A stretch of 64,000 bases of DNA from Welwitschia mirabilis (GCA_051453625.1 JBOZIK010000001.1:190147414-190211413); one strand, 5' to 3'; shown: positions 1 to 12,250, counted from the stretch's first letter. The notes: a model not told the origin generated them from the letters alone. Numbers and translations: made by a program.

Positions 1-109
1 TATCTAGAATGATAAATTTTAAATGTAATATGGATTCACAACATCAATTCGACTAAAGGTAATTCTAATATTTAAATATAGTTTAATCCTTGAGGTAGGC
101 TTTATTAAC

Positions 110-625
110 AAGCTAGCACAATTTACTTAGAAATTGTTAACTTAGTAATAAAATATGAAACAACATGTTTTTTTTTCACATCTAAAAGACACATCCTTTC
201 CTTGACTGATAAAACATTATAAAAAAAAGATCATTCATGTAAAATAAAATAATCATTTAATCATCAATATTCAATCCAATAGAGAAATAAGAAGAATTAT
301 GTTAAAATACTTGAAGTCACATAGATCTAAGTTCAAAGACCTATGTAGATGATCCATCCACCCACATACTTACTTGCTAAAAAATTATTTTTAATAATAT
401 TTCATTATTGAATTATCAACTATTTAATCAATTTAACATAACATTTATTTTTTACTAAAAGTTGAACTTACTTCTCATTTCTACTATAAATGAAGCATTT
501 AATTCTAATGTTACAAATTCCACATTTAATTCAAATATTACAAATTTCCAGCATCGTATTAAATCTTTTGCACTTAACTTTAAATATGAAATTGAAGAAT
601 TTCTACTTCAAAAGAATCCTAACAA
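110..625 (+). repeat. Left copy of diverged direct repeat
   Basis: Shared anchors with the copy at 3485-4000 include a block around 'acaatttact', one around 'tgaagtcacatag' and one around 'acttacttctcattt'. The repeat contains both a non-coding leader and, from 462, the start of a plus-strand reading frame. That is unusual if it is a true LTR. Boundaries are by eye. Confidence 0.6.
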
Positions 626-1540
626 TTACAATTATAGAATACTAAAGATGAATTTGATAAATTACTATATTTAGAGTCAAAGGTTGTAATCCTAAGATAT
701 TAAGATAAACAATAAGAATTACTAGCTTTAGAAAGAAATGTTTAAATTATAAAAGATAAGATTCATGAAACACTAAGTTCAAAAAATAATGATCTTATGT
801 TAAAACAAAATTGATAGGAAAACAAAAAAAAAAAGGAAGTTTGTTAATGAAATTTTAAAAGTTATAATAGGTGGTTGTAACTATTAATAAAGTAAAACAA
901 ATTCATTTGTTTCTTTAAATAATAATGATAACCAACTTTAAGATATAAGTAAAGTTATGATTTAAACCAATACTCTAACTATTCTTCTAAACTAAAAACA
1001 TGTAAGAAGAAAATACTTAAGATCATTTTTATCTAGTGCTAAGGTATCAAATTCCTAGAACTTAAAGTAGAAAATTATAAGAGAAGATAGTTCTTATAAG
1101 TGTCTTGTGACTTATGCGACATTAAAAATAGAAGATGCTCGTATTGAATATCAGTTCCTTATAATCCCAATCAATAAAACTAAAGGAATAGACTAGTAGA
1201 ATTGAGATAAATATCAATAATTAAAAAAGGAACTCTTCACTTACAAAACACCAAAATATCACAAAGCATGAAAAAATAATAATGAACTTTCACTTTTTGC
1301 CAAAGCACTATAATTTCTTATAGTAAAATGATAAATCAATCAAATTAAAATTGATAGGATATATGAAGTATGCATGTTAGAGATGTTTTACAAACATTTA
1401 TTAAAACATCCAGTGATAAAGCTATGAGATTGAAAATTTAATAGCATAGCTGATACCAAAAAATTTACCATTAAAGTATTAAGTTTGTAGACTAGAATGA
1501 AGCAAGAAGCCATGCCTTTATGATAAGATGTGATGAATTT
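462..1540 (+). pseudogene. Unidentified degenerate coding remnant
   Basis: The frame opens with a 70-codon ORF at 462-674 rich in Asn, Phe and Ile. Across stops and frameshifts, protein-like text continues to about 1540. The clearest stretch is near 1105-1190, where 'IEDARIEYQFLIIPIN' is read. The order of charged and hydrophobic residues looks like former protein rather than random AT-rich translation. I do not recognise the family with certainty. A retroelement or endogenous pararetrovirus polyprotein is possible, but no diagnostic catalytic motif is visible. Confidence 0.3.
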
Positions 1541-3484
1541 CTTTCCTCGTTCTAATTTTTCAAAATTATTAAATGAAGTAGTGCTAATGTCATCTCCATT
1601 ATACTTTCTTCACTAAATAATATGTAAATGTACTAAAGATATACATTTTTCAAAATCAATATCACATGATTTTTTAGATCTGGTAATAAATTGTCATGTA
1701 AAATCAAATTAAGGAAAAAAATAAAATCTCTAAATATTTTTAATTCCTAGGATAAAATACATAATTTAAATCTCTAAAAGGACTAAAGTATGTACATTTT
1801 ACCTTTACCTATTGTGAAGATAAGCTTTATGAGCATAAGATAATCATGTTGCTATATTCCTAAAATTTTGAATTCAGTAACTTTAATACTTTGACCTAAA
1901 ACTCTTTTTTCAATTAATAACATTCTTTTTAATTTTAGTATTCTTGAATCTACTTTATCTATTACTTTATGTACCATTTTGATATTGATTTTAGAAGAAT
2001 TTTTAACAATACTAATTTAAAGGAGGGAAACTTAAAGTATTTTAAGTCAATTAATGATTATACTAGTATTTCTTAAAACAAGTTAAAGATAACATGCTCA
2101 TAAAAGTATTAGTTAGAGGGTATCAAAAATTAATAGAGTATTAATTAATAGTATTAAGATAAGTAAGTTCAATGGTAATCAAAATTTTATCCCATATGAA
2201 AAATGGATGTTGGATATAAAACATGTTAATATGTTGGCTATAATATGTCATAAATACCCTTAAGCTATAATAATAACAAGTAATAATTTCATGAACCTTA
2301 TGTAAATTATAGAAAACTAGCTATTCTTTATGACATAATAATATGTCAATAGCATTTAATGGAAATAAATTATGATCATATTAATCATAATCTAATAAAA
2401 ATTCAACTCACTTAAAGAAGCAAAATGTTTATGAAGCATGAAATACTATCAATAAACTTCATTATAAAGCATGAGGTATTATTAACAAGATAAGAAACAA
2501 TAATGAAGCATTTAAATAGTGGCTCTTAAGCATAATTTTGGGTTAATCAACATGGAGAAGAAAAGAATCAAGTCTCTTAAGAAAGGAATGAAGTAATTAA
2601 AGCATTTAATGAACTAGCTAAAACACTTAATAAAGCATGAGATACAGTGAGGATCTTCATATCCAACTTGATAAGATTCATAAAAAATAGTCTCTAAACA
2701 AACTAAACAAGTCCTAGAAAAACCTAAGTCGCTTAAGCTTAATCAACCAGGGGTACACAGAGGAGCTATAAGACAAGCTACTAAAGCAACTACTGCTATC
2801 AAACCAACTATTGAAAAAGTTACTAATGTATTAGATCTATGAGAAAAAATATGATAAATTCTTAGAAACTATACTTAGAATTTTATTGGATCAAGTAAGA
2901 TGAAATTTTACCCTATTGTACATATCTACCTTATGAATTATCACTTTTATTGAAGTAAATGAAAGAAGTTGTGCAAAATATTTGTATTTGTGTTATTTTG
3001 TAAATTCATCCAAGAGACAAAATTAGTCCTTAGAACATGAAGGAAATACTTACAATAAGTAAATAATCTTTTAAAAAAAGGAAATAATACTAATTACTAA
3101 AAAACACATGTGCTAGTTTAAATGAAACAAACAAAATATAGATTGTTAAAGTAATATGAAATAAATAAAATCACTAGCCACCAAAATAATATCTTAGAGT
3201 AAGCAATATATTTAAAAAGATAGAAATGATGAATTTACTAAAATGACAGTATCCTAGTAAGTCCCAAAATTAAGCTAAACAAGTATGACAAGACATGAAA
3301 TGATTTTAAAAAACTAAATTAAAAAAGAAAAATAAGTTAAAGAAGATTAAAAAATATTTTCAAATATGAAAAATTAAGAAGAAATATAAGTAAAAGGAAT
3401 TAATAAAAAATAAATCTAGATGAATTTAGAAATAAAAAATAAAATTTTAGATCTATAACCAAGATAAAATTAAAGGGAAGAATT

Positions 3485-4000
3485 AATAAGTGAACACAAT
3501 TTACTAAGAAATAGTTAACTTAATAATGAAATTAAAAATAACATGTTTTATTTCATGTTCAAAAGATGCATCTTTTCTTGGATTGATAAAATATTAGAAG
3601 ATTAAAATGATTTATTAAAAAAAGAAAAAAAAACTTTCATTATTAAAATTCAATCTAATAGGAGAAGAATAAAAGATGTGACAAAACATTTGAAGTCACA
3701 TAGGCCTTAGTGTAATGACTTTAGAAAGGTGATTCATCCATGAATTTCCTACCTACTTACTTATTAAAATATTATTTATAATAATAATTTTTAAATTACT
3801 AATTTTGTAATTAATTTAATATACTATTTAGTTTATATTAAAGGTTGGTTTACCTTTACTTCTCATTTTTGCTAGTCATAAAGTAATCTAAAATTACTGC
3901 ATAGAATTTTAATAACATAAATTTTTGGACATGGTATTAGTTCTTCTACACTTAATTGCAAATATGGGATTAATGCATTTATACTCTAAAACATCCTTAT
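3485..4000 (+). repeat. Right copy of diverged direct repeat
   Basis: Second copy of the repeat at 110-625, in the same orientation and about 3375 bp downstream. It is strongly diverged, with scattered substitutions and small indels, and the reading frame is destroyed. It lies next to about 450 bp of unassigned sequence before the Tekay-1 homology begins. Confidence 0.6.
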
Positions 4001-4449
4001 AGGATTTACTCATATATCCTTGAGTTGTGTTGTAATTTATTAAGATACTTACTTAGTACATTCATATGAATAACAAATGGTTATAAGTAAATTTCCTTAG
4101 GTTTTAGGATTTAGGTATGTAATCTTTAGTATTCTTAAGATAAAATTTGATACTTGGAACATGAGCTCAAATTTTAATCCATGTTGTAAGGTCAATTTTG
4201 TAATGTATCCTCTATTTAATAATACATCTTCTTCAAAACATAATTCTCTTATGAAGCCTTCAACGTCATTGATCTAGATGGTAGTACTAATCTAATTAGG
4301 CCCTTAATTATTTAAAAGTTGGATAGCTCAAAGTGACATGTAACTAAAGTATTAAGTATCAATACATTTTAATAACATTTTATAAATTACAAGAATAAGA
4401 TATTAATAATAATTCAATGATAAACATAATATTTATAGCCTTAAAGCAT

Positions 4450-5615
4450 CTTATTTAATAATTCTTAAGGTGCCAAATAAATAATTTTTAAATGTGAATA
4501 GGATTTCAAAAAGTATATTGAATACTAGCTTTGAAATTTTTTAAATGTCTTAAATAGACCTATGAATATATCTAGCATGTCAAAGACATGTTCTACCTTA
4601 AGTAATGTAATATTTTACTAGGTTGATAAATGTCATAAATAAATTTCTACTTGATGCTTTTTAATAATTTATATCTACCTTATTCTATATTAATTAAATG
4701 GTAATTTAATAATGTTATATCTTCCTAGGTTAATAATAATTAAATCTAAAAATATCTTAGACCTATTGACTAACCTTAAGTATGAATGCATTTGATAGTT
4801 TTATGCATTCCTTAATTAGAGCACAATATAATTTTTTCCTTAAAAGAACGTAAGAAGATATGCAGACATAAATTTATCCATAATTAAATAAAAATATTTA
4901 CTTCACTATTAAGTAAAGTATGACCTTCTATGACTCAGCTTTCAAATTATACCCTTGATTATCTACTATTGCTTCAAGCCATCATATCAATTACTAAATA
5001 TTTATGAACCTTGAGAATTTTTTTATTATTATTTAGAATAGCTCTTATTAATTAATGGACATTCTTTAAATCTATGATTTTCTTTATGATCAAAGTATTA
5101 CAATACATTATTAAAGTGATTTTAATACTAATTTTAATTAGAAACTTAATTAGAATTAGATCTTTATGGCTAATTACTAATATGAATCTGAACATAAATA
5201 TTTCAATTCTTCTTAAATGGTACACATTTGTATTGGTTGGAATTTCTATTTCTTATATTATTATTACTAATATTATTTTTATTTAAATTATAATTCTTAT
5301 TTTCATAAAACATCTATGATTAATTTACCTTAAAGCTAAGATCATTAGAAGGGATTCTTTTCTTATTTCTTATTATCTTTACTAATCTTATTCTACTATC
5401 TTTACTTTCTTCATGGCCTCAACTAAAGTTATATGTAAGAACATGGATACTTTAATAGCAATTGAAGGAAGAAAATTATAAATAAAATATTTTCTTTGAA
5501 TTCTTCAAAAAGATACATATGTGACATGTATCTTAATAATTCTACAAATTTGCATTCATGAGATGCTATGGTTACATTAGAATCCTATCTTATATTGTAG
5601 AATTCAGTAAACTTT
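4450..5615 (-). mobile_element. Tekay-1, left fragment (gag to protease region)
   Basis: This segment aligns by eye, colinearly, with 25100-26340 of the Tekay-2 element. Landmarks include a 'gaattcagtaaac' block that matches 'gaatttaataacc' at 26329. It is the distal gag, zinc-knuckle and protease-proximal part of a Ty3/gypsy element read on the minus strand. The homology stops at 5615, where the Tat-like LTR begins, and resumes at 33288 on the far side of the insertion. The polymerase half that should lie at lower coordinates was not found, so the element is truncated on the left. Confidence 0.7.
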
Positions 5616-6539
5616 TATTTAGGGGATTTTTTTCTAGATGAGGGATTAATTATAACTATCAATTGATAATATATGATTTGTTAGGTGGTTTATCTGAGCT
5701 TGATAATGGTCGATTAATGTTAACATAATGTTGCTTTGATAATTTGATCTGATTAGGACATTAATCTAAAATTTTTTAGGTATTGTAATGAAAAATTTAA
5801 ATGAATCTCAAGTTTGAGTTCTATGAAATTGATTTTACATAAGGTCTTAACAGAGAGAAAAACATGGTATAAATTATAGATAAAAGAAATGAAAAATTTG
5901 ATTTCCATACTAGCCCACAGATTGTGGAATAATTATCTAGTAAATGACAAATTTGTGGGTTATAACTTTGAATGTAAATGCTTCATTACTAGCTCAATTA
6001 ATAATAGGAAAATAATCTCTTCGAAGAAAGTACTATAAATTTTAATAAAATATTAACATTAAAGATGTGGATAAATGATGTGCATAAATACATTTAGGGC
6101 TAGTCAAGTAAAAAGTGCTGACTGTTATAGTATACAAATGGTGGATAAATCAATATACTAAAATGAACCATGTGATAAATCACTTGGATATTATTTGGCA
6201 GAAAATTTGTGTGAACTTAGAATGATGGTGTTTCAAATGAAATTATTTTTAACGTTTAAATTATAAGCTAAATTTAATAATGATTTTGACAATGTTTGAA
6301 CAAATTTATTCTACTAATAGGAGGTGGAAAGGTATGCTTTAAAAATTCAATTGCTAAAAAAAGCAAACATTTTGCATAATAGGATGAAATGAAAATAACC
6401 TAATATTGTGAATCCAAGATTTATAAGCTAAGAATTCTAAGATATTGTGATTTCCTTATAGATCATCTATCTTCTTTGATTGACTATCTACTTAATAGTA
6501 CCTATTCCTATTACCTAAACATTTTTCTTTTTGAAAACT

Positions 6540-7440
6540 AAACCTTGCTTCCTTTTTATGTCTCTTTGTTTTTGTAGTTTTCTCTCTAGAATTATCTCTT
6601 TACTACTTTTTTTTTTTTTGTAAATAAGGTATTGACCCTATTATGAGGCTTTGCTGCTTTCGATCTAGGGCTTGTTTCCTCTTACAAAACATCTTATATA
6701 GTAATGGTATGTCCTTATTTTTATCTCCCCTCTTTTATTTAGACATCCCTTGCTTCTTGAGCTTTCTACACTCTCTTTGAAGTACTTCCTTGTCTTTGTT
6801 TTTCATTTTATACCTTTTACTTATTCTTCCTTTTTCTTTTGAAATGCTTTCTTTTCCTCACAACTCAACTTTGTTGCCCTTCCCCTCCTCCCTTCCTCCC
6901 ACCTTCTTATGAAGGCTACCTTATATTTTCTTCCAAGAATGCTCTCCATCTCTTTTGTTCTTCTTTGATTGACCTCGTTTTCCTGATTTTCCTCTTGTCC
7001 TTTTTGTGTTTTCCCTATTTTTTGTCCCTTCAATCCACTCCATTTTCTTATTTTGGGTGCTCCTCTTTTATGTTCCTTTTTATCTTTCACTTCTTGTTCT
7101 ATCTTACTAGTGCTCTCCCTAATAGTGTTGGTCCATTGACCATAACCTTTTTCCTCTAAAATTTTGTATCTATTTTTTTAATCCCCTTATTTTCCTTTTT
7201 TCTTATTTTATGAGCTCTCCCTTTCTTTTCTATTCATCTTTATCATCTTTTGTATTACCTTTTCTTATCTCCTCTGGTTTTGATCTCTTCTTTAAACCCT
7301 TCTCTCATGAAGTGTTGTATCCTCTAGTCAGCTTTCCTCTTCATTACTATTTCACTCTTAATACTATAGTCTCTTTTGATTGTATCTCACTCTTAGTACC
7401 CTTGCGTTTGATGATCTACTACTGCTTCCTTTATTAATTG
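6540..7440 (+). repeat. Pyrimidine-rich strand-asymmetric domain in Tat LTR A
   Basis: For about 900 bp the plus strand is dominated by C and T, for example around 6870-6905 and 7150-7270. The minus strand is therefore A/G-rich and translates as Lys/Glu/Arg-rich junk (6821-7090). The equivalent domain is at 17440-18340 in the other LTR, so it is a property of the LTR rather than a local accident. The open frames here (6839-7159, 7210-7437) are by-products of the skew and not genes. Confidence 0.7.
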
Positions 7441-7689
7441 CTTTCCTATCCAGTCTAAGCATGTTATTACATTACATCTTTAATTTAATGCAGATATTAA
7501 CTACTTGCAGGTGGTGGTCTTGATAGTTGAATTACATACAAAGGATAAGAGGTGATATGTTAATGCAAGAGGAGGAAGAGGTGGTGGTGAACATGCATTT
7601 AGTAGTGTGAGAATGGGTTACATTATTTTAGATTAGGATGTCCTATAGTTTCTAAATCATTTTTGCAATTATGTTTTGAATTAAGACTA

Positions 7690-8763
7690 ATAATAAATGA
7701 TGGGATATCTTTTCATTATTATGTAGTTGTCATTTATCTACTAAAACTTAGGATTATAAAATACAATAAAGCTAAAGCGAACCCTGTAAGAACTATATCC
7801 TATTTTACAAGCACTAATAATCCATGTGTTATGGATGTATGTATTAATTTTTGCACATATTTTCTATGCCAACTTGTTAGATCATGATTATTTCTTATAG
7901 AAGCATTTACATTTTTTTAAGTTAAATTAATAGAGTTAAAAATCCCATTTCAAGAAAGAAGTAAGAGATAAAGCTTCTAAAATGTTATTATCCTTGTTAG
8001 TCCTACTTTTTAAGGAAGGTATTATATAGTATGCTTTAGATAGCAATTAGTAATTTAATTCAATAGAAACAAGATTTAATAGAATACAAAATACAGTAAA
8101 TGCCATAATAGATATGTAACTCATAATGAATCTGGCAATAATAAGTGCTAGTAATTTGCAACTTAGATTAATTCTTTGAGTAATATAATTCATCTAAATG
8201 AGGAAAGAAAATGCCTAATCATCTAATATGAAAAACCACCTAACCTCTTTCTATCAAGATAGCAACTGTAAGGTTTGTAAGAGAATCAACCATCCCAAAT
8301 ACATTTATAATGGTAACAAGTAGAGAAAACAAGAGTCCTCTAGATTTTTGGTCACTAGAAAAATGTAATATCACTATTACTAATCTAGCTATAATAATTG
8401 ACAAGTTTTATAATACTAACTACATTTTTAACATCTTAAGATTAGGCATTCTATCAATTCACTCATTAATGAAAGGCCCACAAATGAAAACTAATGCAGT
8501 CCCTACTACATCATATAGAGCAATAAGGATTAATGAATTAGACCAAACATGTAAGGGAAATAATGCTATAAAAAATTATCACATTCTTATTCTCCATATT
8601 ATCAAAAAAGGGCCTAAATACAAATATGTTAAAACAAACAGTGAAAACTATAAACCCTTGAATGATGGATATTTGTTCTTTATCCTAATAGAATATATAA
8701 TTCTACTCTCATCAATATTTCTTTATTCATTCATAGCAAAGATTCATCTAAGCTATCCTCCAT
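7690..8763 (-). pseudogene. Ferroportin (IREG/SLC40A-type) gene fragment in Tat LTR A
   Basis: The minus strand translates, through stops and a few frameshifts, as the N-terminal part of a plant ferroportin, the membrane exporter of iron and other metals. It seems to start at an ATG at 8763-8761 followed by 'MEDSLDESLL', like the acidic plant IREG N-terminus. Next come 'GPFINEWIDR' (about 8470), a helix ending in 'INVFGMVDSLTNL' (about 8290), and 'AILIER' for the family's conserved ILIERDW. Last come traces of the loop and the 'LSF...IPSF' block near 7700. About 1.07 kb for about 330 family residues leaves no room for introns. The last third of the protein is absent. It is non-functional here. 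Copy B (32090-33160) is clearer in places and supports the assignment. Confidence 0.72.
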
Positions 8764-8892
8764 CACTAGAACCAATGGTATTAACTGATAAATTCAAGCA
8801 ACTTGATGAATGATTTCAGACCAATGCTACCATAAGTGTAGAGGCTTTGGAACATTTCAAGAATAGTAAAGGGTAAAATATCCTTAGATTCG

Positions 8893-8905
8893 GTTGCCCA
8901 CTTTT
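8893..8905 (-). other. Polypurine tract-like site next to Tat 3' LTR
   Basis: On the minus strand, 'aaaagtgggcaac' directly precedes the LTR start. This is the position expected for the plus-strand primer of reverse transcription, although two pyrimidines now interrupt the tract. It supports the orientation and the right border of LTR A. Confidence 0.5.
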
Positions 8906-10560
8906 AATGTGAAAGATTGTAGACATCATTCCATGTCAAAACTAAAGATGATCATGAGTCCAAATGTGTTTTTACATGTTTATGTGATCCTCTTGTTTTA
9001 CCTTTTTCTTTTCTTCTTTTTTCCTAAACTATATCTTTTTATTTTGTTCCTAATTTTTATTTAAATTTTATTTCCTCTTTATTTTTTTATATTTTATACA
9101 TAAGATAAATGCAATAAAGATGATGAGGGATGCCCAATAAGTAAATTTGAAAAGTATGGAAATGTGATGTAAATTGTATTACTACAATGAAAATGAGCAA
9201 AGATGGAAAATGGAAAATGGAAAGAGTAAATGACATCTCCCTATAATTATAAAGATGAATAAGGATGAATTAGGATATGGAAAAATGATAAATAAAATAA
9301 GGATGATGAGGGAAGGAGACGAGCATCCCCAAGTATAATGTGACGTGGTTGCAAGGTGGAATGTATAAAAGTAAGGTAGATGCTAATATAGCATGGTGAA
9401 ACAAAGGCAATGAAAATACAATGTAGATGGGGAAGCCATTGTAGGATAAGTAAAGATGACTGAATTAAATGAAAAGAAAAATGAAATACATGCATCATGA
9501 TCTTGGAAAGGGAAATAGAAATAAGTGGTATGCCATGATTTGGTAAAATGTATTACAATGAAATGAGAAAAGGGAGCTCACCAATGGTAAAATGAGAATG
9601 GGTGAAAGAAAGCATGGTATAATGTAGGCAAAATGAAAAAAATAAAAGCATGAAAACATCATGCTAGCATGTGTGAATAAAACTCAAGAAATAGGACTAA
9701 CTGAGTAATAGATACCTATGGTGATGCACATATGAAATGATATGACTATAGGAGAATCTTAAACATTAAAGAAATGCAAACATGTGTCCTTGTAGGTTTT
9801 CTCATGTTTGTAAATTTTTTTCTTTTTTTTAATTCTCTCTTCTCTCTCTTTTTCTTTTTTCCTCTTTTTTTTTCTTTTTAATTTTTTATTTGAAAATAAA
9901 ATAAAAGTAAGAGCCATGGGAAATATGATATATACATGCACAATGGGATTAAATGACAAATATGAGTGAAATGGAGTAAATAAGGTAATGACAATGAATA
10001 GAGGGCACAACAAAATGCAAGACAGGAGTGAGATGTACTTACTAATGTCTAGTGCAATGATAATAGTGGTATATAAGTAGGTAAAATAAGAAGGCTCATG
10101 TAAAGGTAGGAATTATGATAGAGGGAGGATCAAGTATATTGTAGCATGAGTCAATGTGGTATATGTTGTCATTGTAGTTCCCCATGAGTAGATCCTCATG
10201 AGGTGAAATGTTAATTATTAATAAATTATGGATAATAATGGATAAGAGAATCCACATAAGGCATGCACAGTGGATGCTTATCTTAAATATCATTTATGAA
10301 CCAAATGGTCTATTGCATTAACTTAACCATCACCTATAAACCACAAACATAAAGAACAAAATGTGAAATCTGCATAAGATGTGTAAAAGCATAATGTTAT
10401 CCTGCACAAAAATCAATGCACATATACATGAAATATTTCATCAAAAAGTAAATGAAATGGAAAATCATGAAAATTAACTAATAAGAATGTAGAAAATAAC
10501 TAAATTATAGAATTCAAAAAATGCCTTATATTTTGGATTTTATTTTAGTGATAATATGGT
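8906..10560 (-). other. Tat 3' untranslated region
   Basis: About 1.65 kb lies between the polypurine tract and the integrase C-terminus. It is rich in short purine words on the plus strand (repeated 'gatgagg', 'atgaaaa', 'aatgga') and holds a pyrimidine run at about 9815-9890. A long non-coding 3' region is usual in Tat-group elements. Open frames here (9247-9498, 9759-10013, 10096-10293 on the minus strand) show no family resemblance and I do not regard them as genes. Confidence 0.55.
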
Positions 10561-11650
10561 CAAAGATACAAGGAATTTATGAATTCATTTCCCTTAAGAT
10601 CATCTAAAATTTTTAGCTTGTATGTTTCTTTATCAAATTTTTATGACATAGTAAATGATTATAATAAATCTAGCAAAACCTTTAAGGTCTTTTCAATTAA
10701 ATTTTCTTTCAGAACCAGTTCATGTATATCATATGATCTTAGATTCACTTTCTTATTATACACATTACTAATCCACTTTTGGTAAATCTGGCTTTATTTA
10801 AAGGATATTATCTAGTTTTCATTTAAAGTTTTGAGTTGCATAAGCCACATTTATTTTCCTACATTAGATAATTCTAGGTCCTTGACTAGAATATTTAATG
10901 TAGGAATCTAAATTTGGGTCGGTAAGACTTCTTTAATACCATAAATTAATTGAAATGGTGCTCTTCTCATAGTAGTTTTTACTATACTATAGTAAGTTTG
11001 TAATGCTAAAGAAGAATTTTCATGCCATGAATTTGCATTTTTTTGTAATAACTTCTTTGGATAATTGTTATGAATTTATTCATTACTTTATCTTGATCAT
11101 TCACTCAAGGGTAACTTGGAGTGAAACATGAATGCCTTATTCTGAATTAGCCTACAAATTTTCTTAACTCTAATGACCTAAACTATGAGCTGTTATTAAT
11201 GATAATGATATAAGACATGATAAATTTAGTAACAATTTGATTAAGGAAAAAGTTATAGATTTTATTTGCATTCATTTACTATAATAAAACCTTTTTCGTT
11301 CATTTTAAAAAGTACTATATCATAGTAAGGATGAATGCATGATGTCCTAATAAATTGAAAATTAGAGAAGCAATTAAGTCCATATCCCACTTTATAAAAA
11401 CTCAAGTTAGATTAGAGGGACAAAGCTCAATGAATGATTGATGTATTCTTAGCAAAAATATCTAATAGGCATGATAAGTTCTAACCATTCTAAAGTAATC
11501 AATGTTCATGATATTCCAAAAATAATTAGATCTTACATAACTCAACAATGATCTTACCTCCTAGTGAGATCCATAGAGGCCAAAATGTATCTCTTTCAAG
11601 ATGTGAAAGGCATCACTTAACTTTAGGCATCCTAATAAGACATCCTCATT
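10560..11650 (-). pseudogene. Tat-like integrase remnant
   Basis: Integrase inserts the element's cDNA into host DNA. Minus-strand translation with stops gives, in order, the core region with 'FIRTSCIHPYYD' and 'HVSLQVTLE', degraded forms of the family's GHRFILVAIDYFTKW and NSSPYRPQMNG stretches. The C-terminal 'VYNKKVNLRSYDIHELVLKE' (about 10790-10730) matches the Tat-group block normally read as AYNKRVRPRxFxxGDLVLR. The end 'ILDDLKGNEF' matches the group's LSDxDGxEF tail. Several frameshifts and many stops are present and the DDE residues cannot all be located. The AYNKRV block is the strongest evidence for the Tat group. Confidence 0.72.
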
Positions 11651-11929
11651 TGACTTCTTATAGAGTTCATCTTAGATTAGGGTGACATATATGGATTGAT
11701 ATCTAAATTTTTACTTTTATAATGATGTGAGATTTTCTAGTAGTTTTTGATTGATGGAATAATTTATTATAGTATCATATCATTCATTGTTTACTTTAGG
11801 ATCTTTTATTAGTTAGATTACTTCATCTTGTGATAGCTCTAAGTAAGCCACTACTAATACTTATCTAAACAATTTTGATTCAGATCCATACTCATGATAT
11901 ATTCTTTAAGAGATGGATCTCTAAAGCAC

Positions 11930-12250
11930 ATTTAAGCAAAGTTTGTAAGGTAATCAGCAAGTTAGTTCTCATTGCTAAGGATGGATAGGATTTCACAGTG
12001 ACTACATAATGTAAGGAGCATTTTTACTTTTCTAATATAGACATCTAAGATTTTAAATTTAGCTTTATATTTGCTAATACTTGATTTATAACTAATTACA
12101 AGTTGTCAAAAATGTGTAATTTCTTAAAATCCACTTAAATAGCTAATTTGATTCCTATTGATAAGGATTCATATTTGGTGATATTATTTTGCAAGTGAAA
12201 TTTATCTTAAATGAGAATGATAAGATGACTTTATTATTCAAGAAAAAAAA
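11930..12250 (-). pseudogene. Tat-like RNase H remnant
   Basis: The minus strand contains 'ESLSIGIKLAI' and 'KLHIFDNL' followed by 'LVINQVLANIKL', with stops between them. These match the second, plant-type RNase H of Tat/Athila elements (family pattern AEYEALIxGLxxAxxxGxxxLxVxGDSxLVxxQV). The catalytic Asp of GDS reads as FDN here, so it may be retained while the flanks have changed. It lies between RT and IN, as expected for the group. Confidence 0.62.

Larger units (their letters stand above)
1..4450. other. Unclassified decayed repeat unit
   Basis: This AT-rich stretch lies left of the Tekay-1 remnant and holds no open frame longer than 70 codons. It carries two diverged direct repeats (about 110-625 and 3485-4000) with about 2.9 kb between them. 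The plus strand from about 460 to 1540 reads as protein-like sequence interrupted by stops. No reverse transcriptase, integrase or zinc-knuckle motif was recognised, so I could not place it in a family. A non-autonomous LTR element is one reading. A partly deleted endogenous pararetrovirus or another retroelement with repeated ends is another. Left border lies outside the window. Confidence 0.4.
5616..8892 (-). repeat. Tat-like 3' LTR (copy A), carrying a ferroportin fragment
   Basis: This 3277-bp block is homologous to 16560-18346 plus 31739-33287. On the minus strand it begins near 8892 (shared block 'aaggatattttaccc' just inside) and ends at 5616. Its layout on the minus strand is a ferroportin-like coding segment (8763-7690), a purine-rich domain (about 7440-6540), then AT-rich sequence. 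The order is the same in copy B. The terminal TG/CA appear mutated in both copies, so the exact ends carry a few bases of uncertainty. Confidence 0.75.

Noticed and set aside
5074-5286. Plus-strand hydrophobic frame, with a counterpart at 25805-26035, suggesting a conserved small membrane protein
   Set aside because: The two are similar because both are the antisense of the same Tekay gag region. Hydrophobicity follows from AT-rich codons.
6821-7090. Minus-strand Lys/Glu/Arg-rich frame of 89 codons
   Set aside because: It is the complement of the pyrimidine tract. A charged low-complexity product is expected from composition alone.
6839-7437. Plus-strand open frames of 106 and 75 codons rich in Phe, Leu, Ser and Pro
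   Set aside because: They come from the C/T-rich composition of the LTR domain. Copy B has a different frame (17691-17972), and none shows a domain or conserved sequence.
8310-8813. Longest N-free open frame in the window (167 codons, plus strand)
   Set aside because: It lies antisense to the ferroportin fragment, whose minus-strand reading matches a known family. The plus-strand product has no recognisable feature.
9815-9890. Pyrimidine run considered as a polypurine tract on the minus strand
   Set aside because: It is about 0.9 kb from the LTR edge. The tract directly at 8893-8905 is the better candidate.
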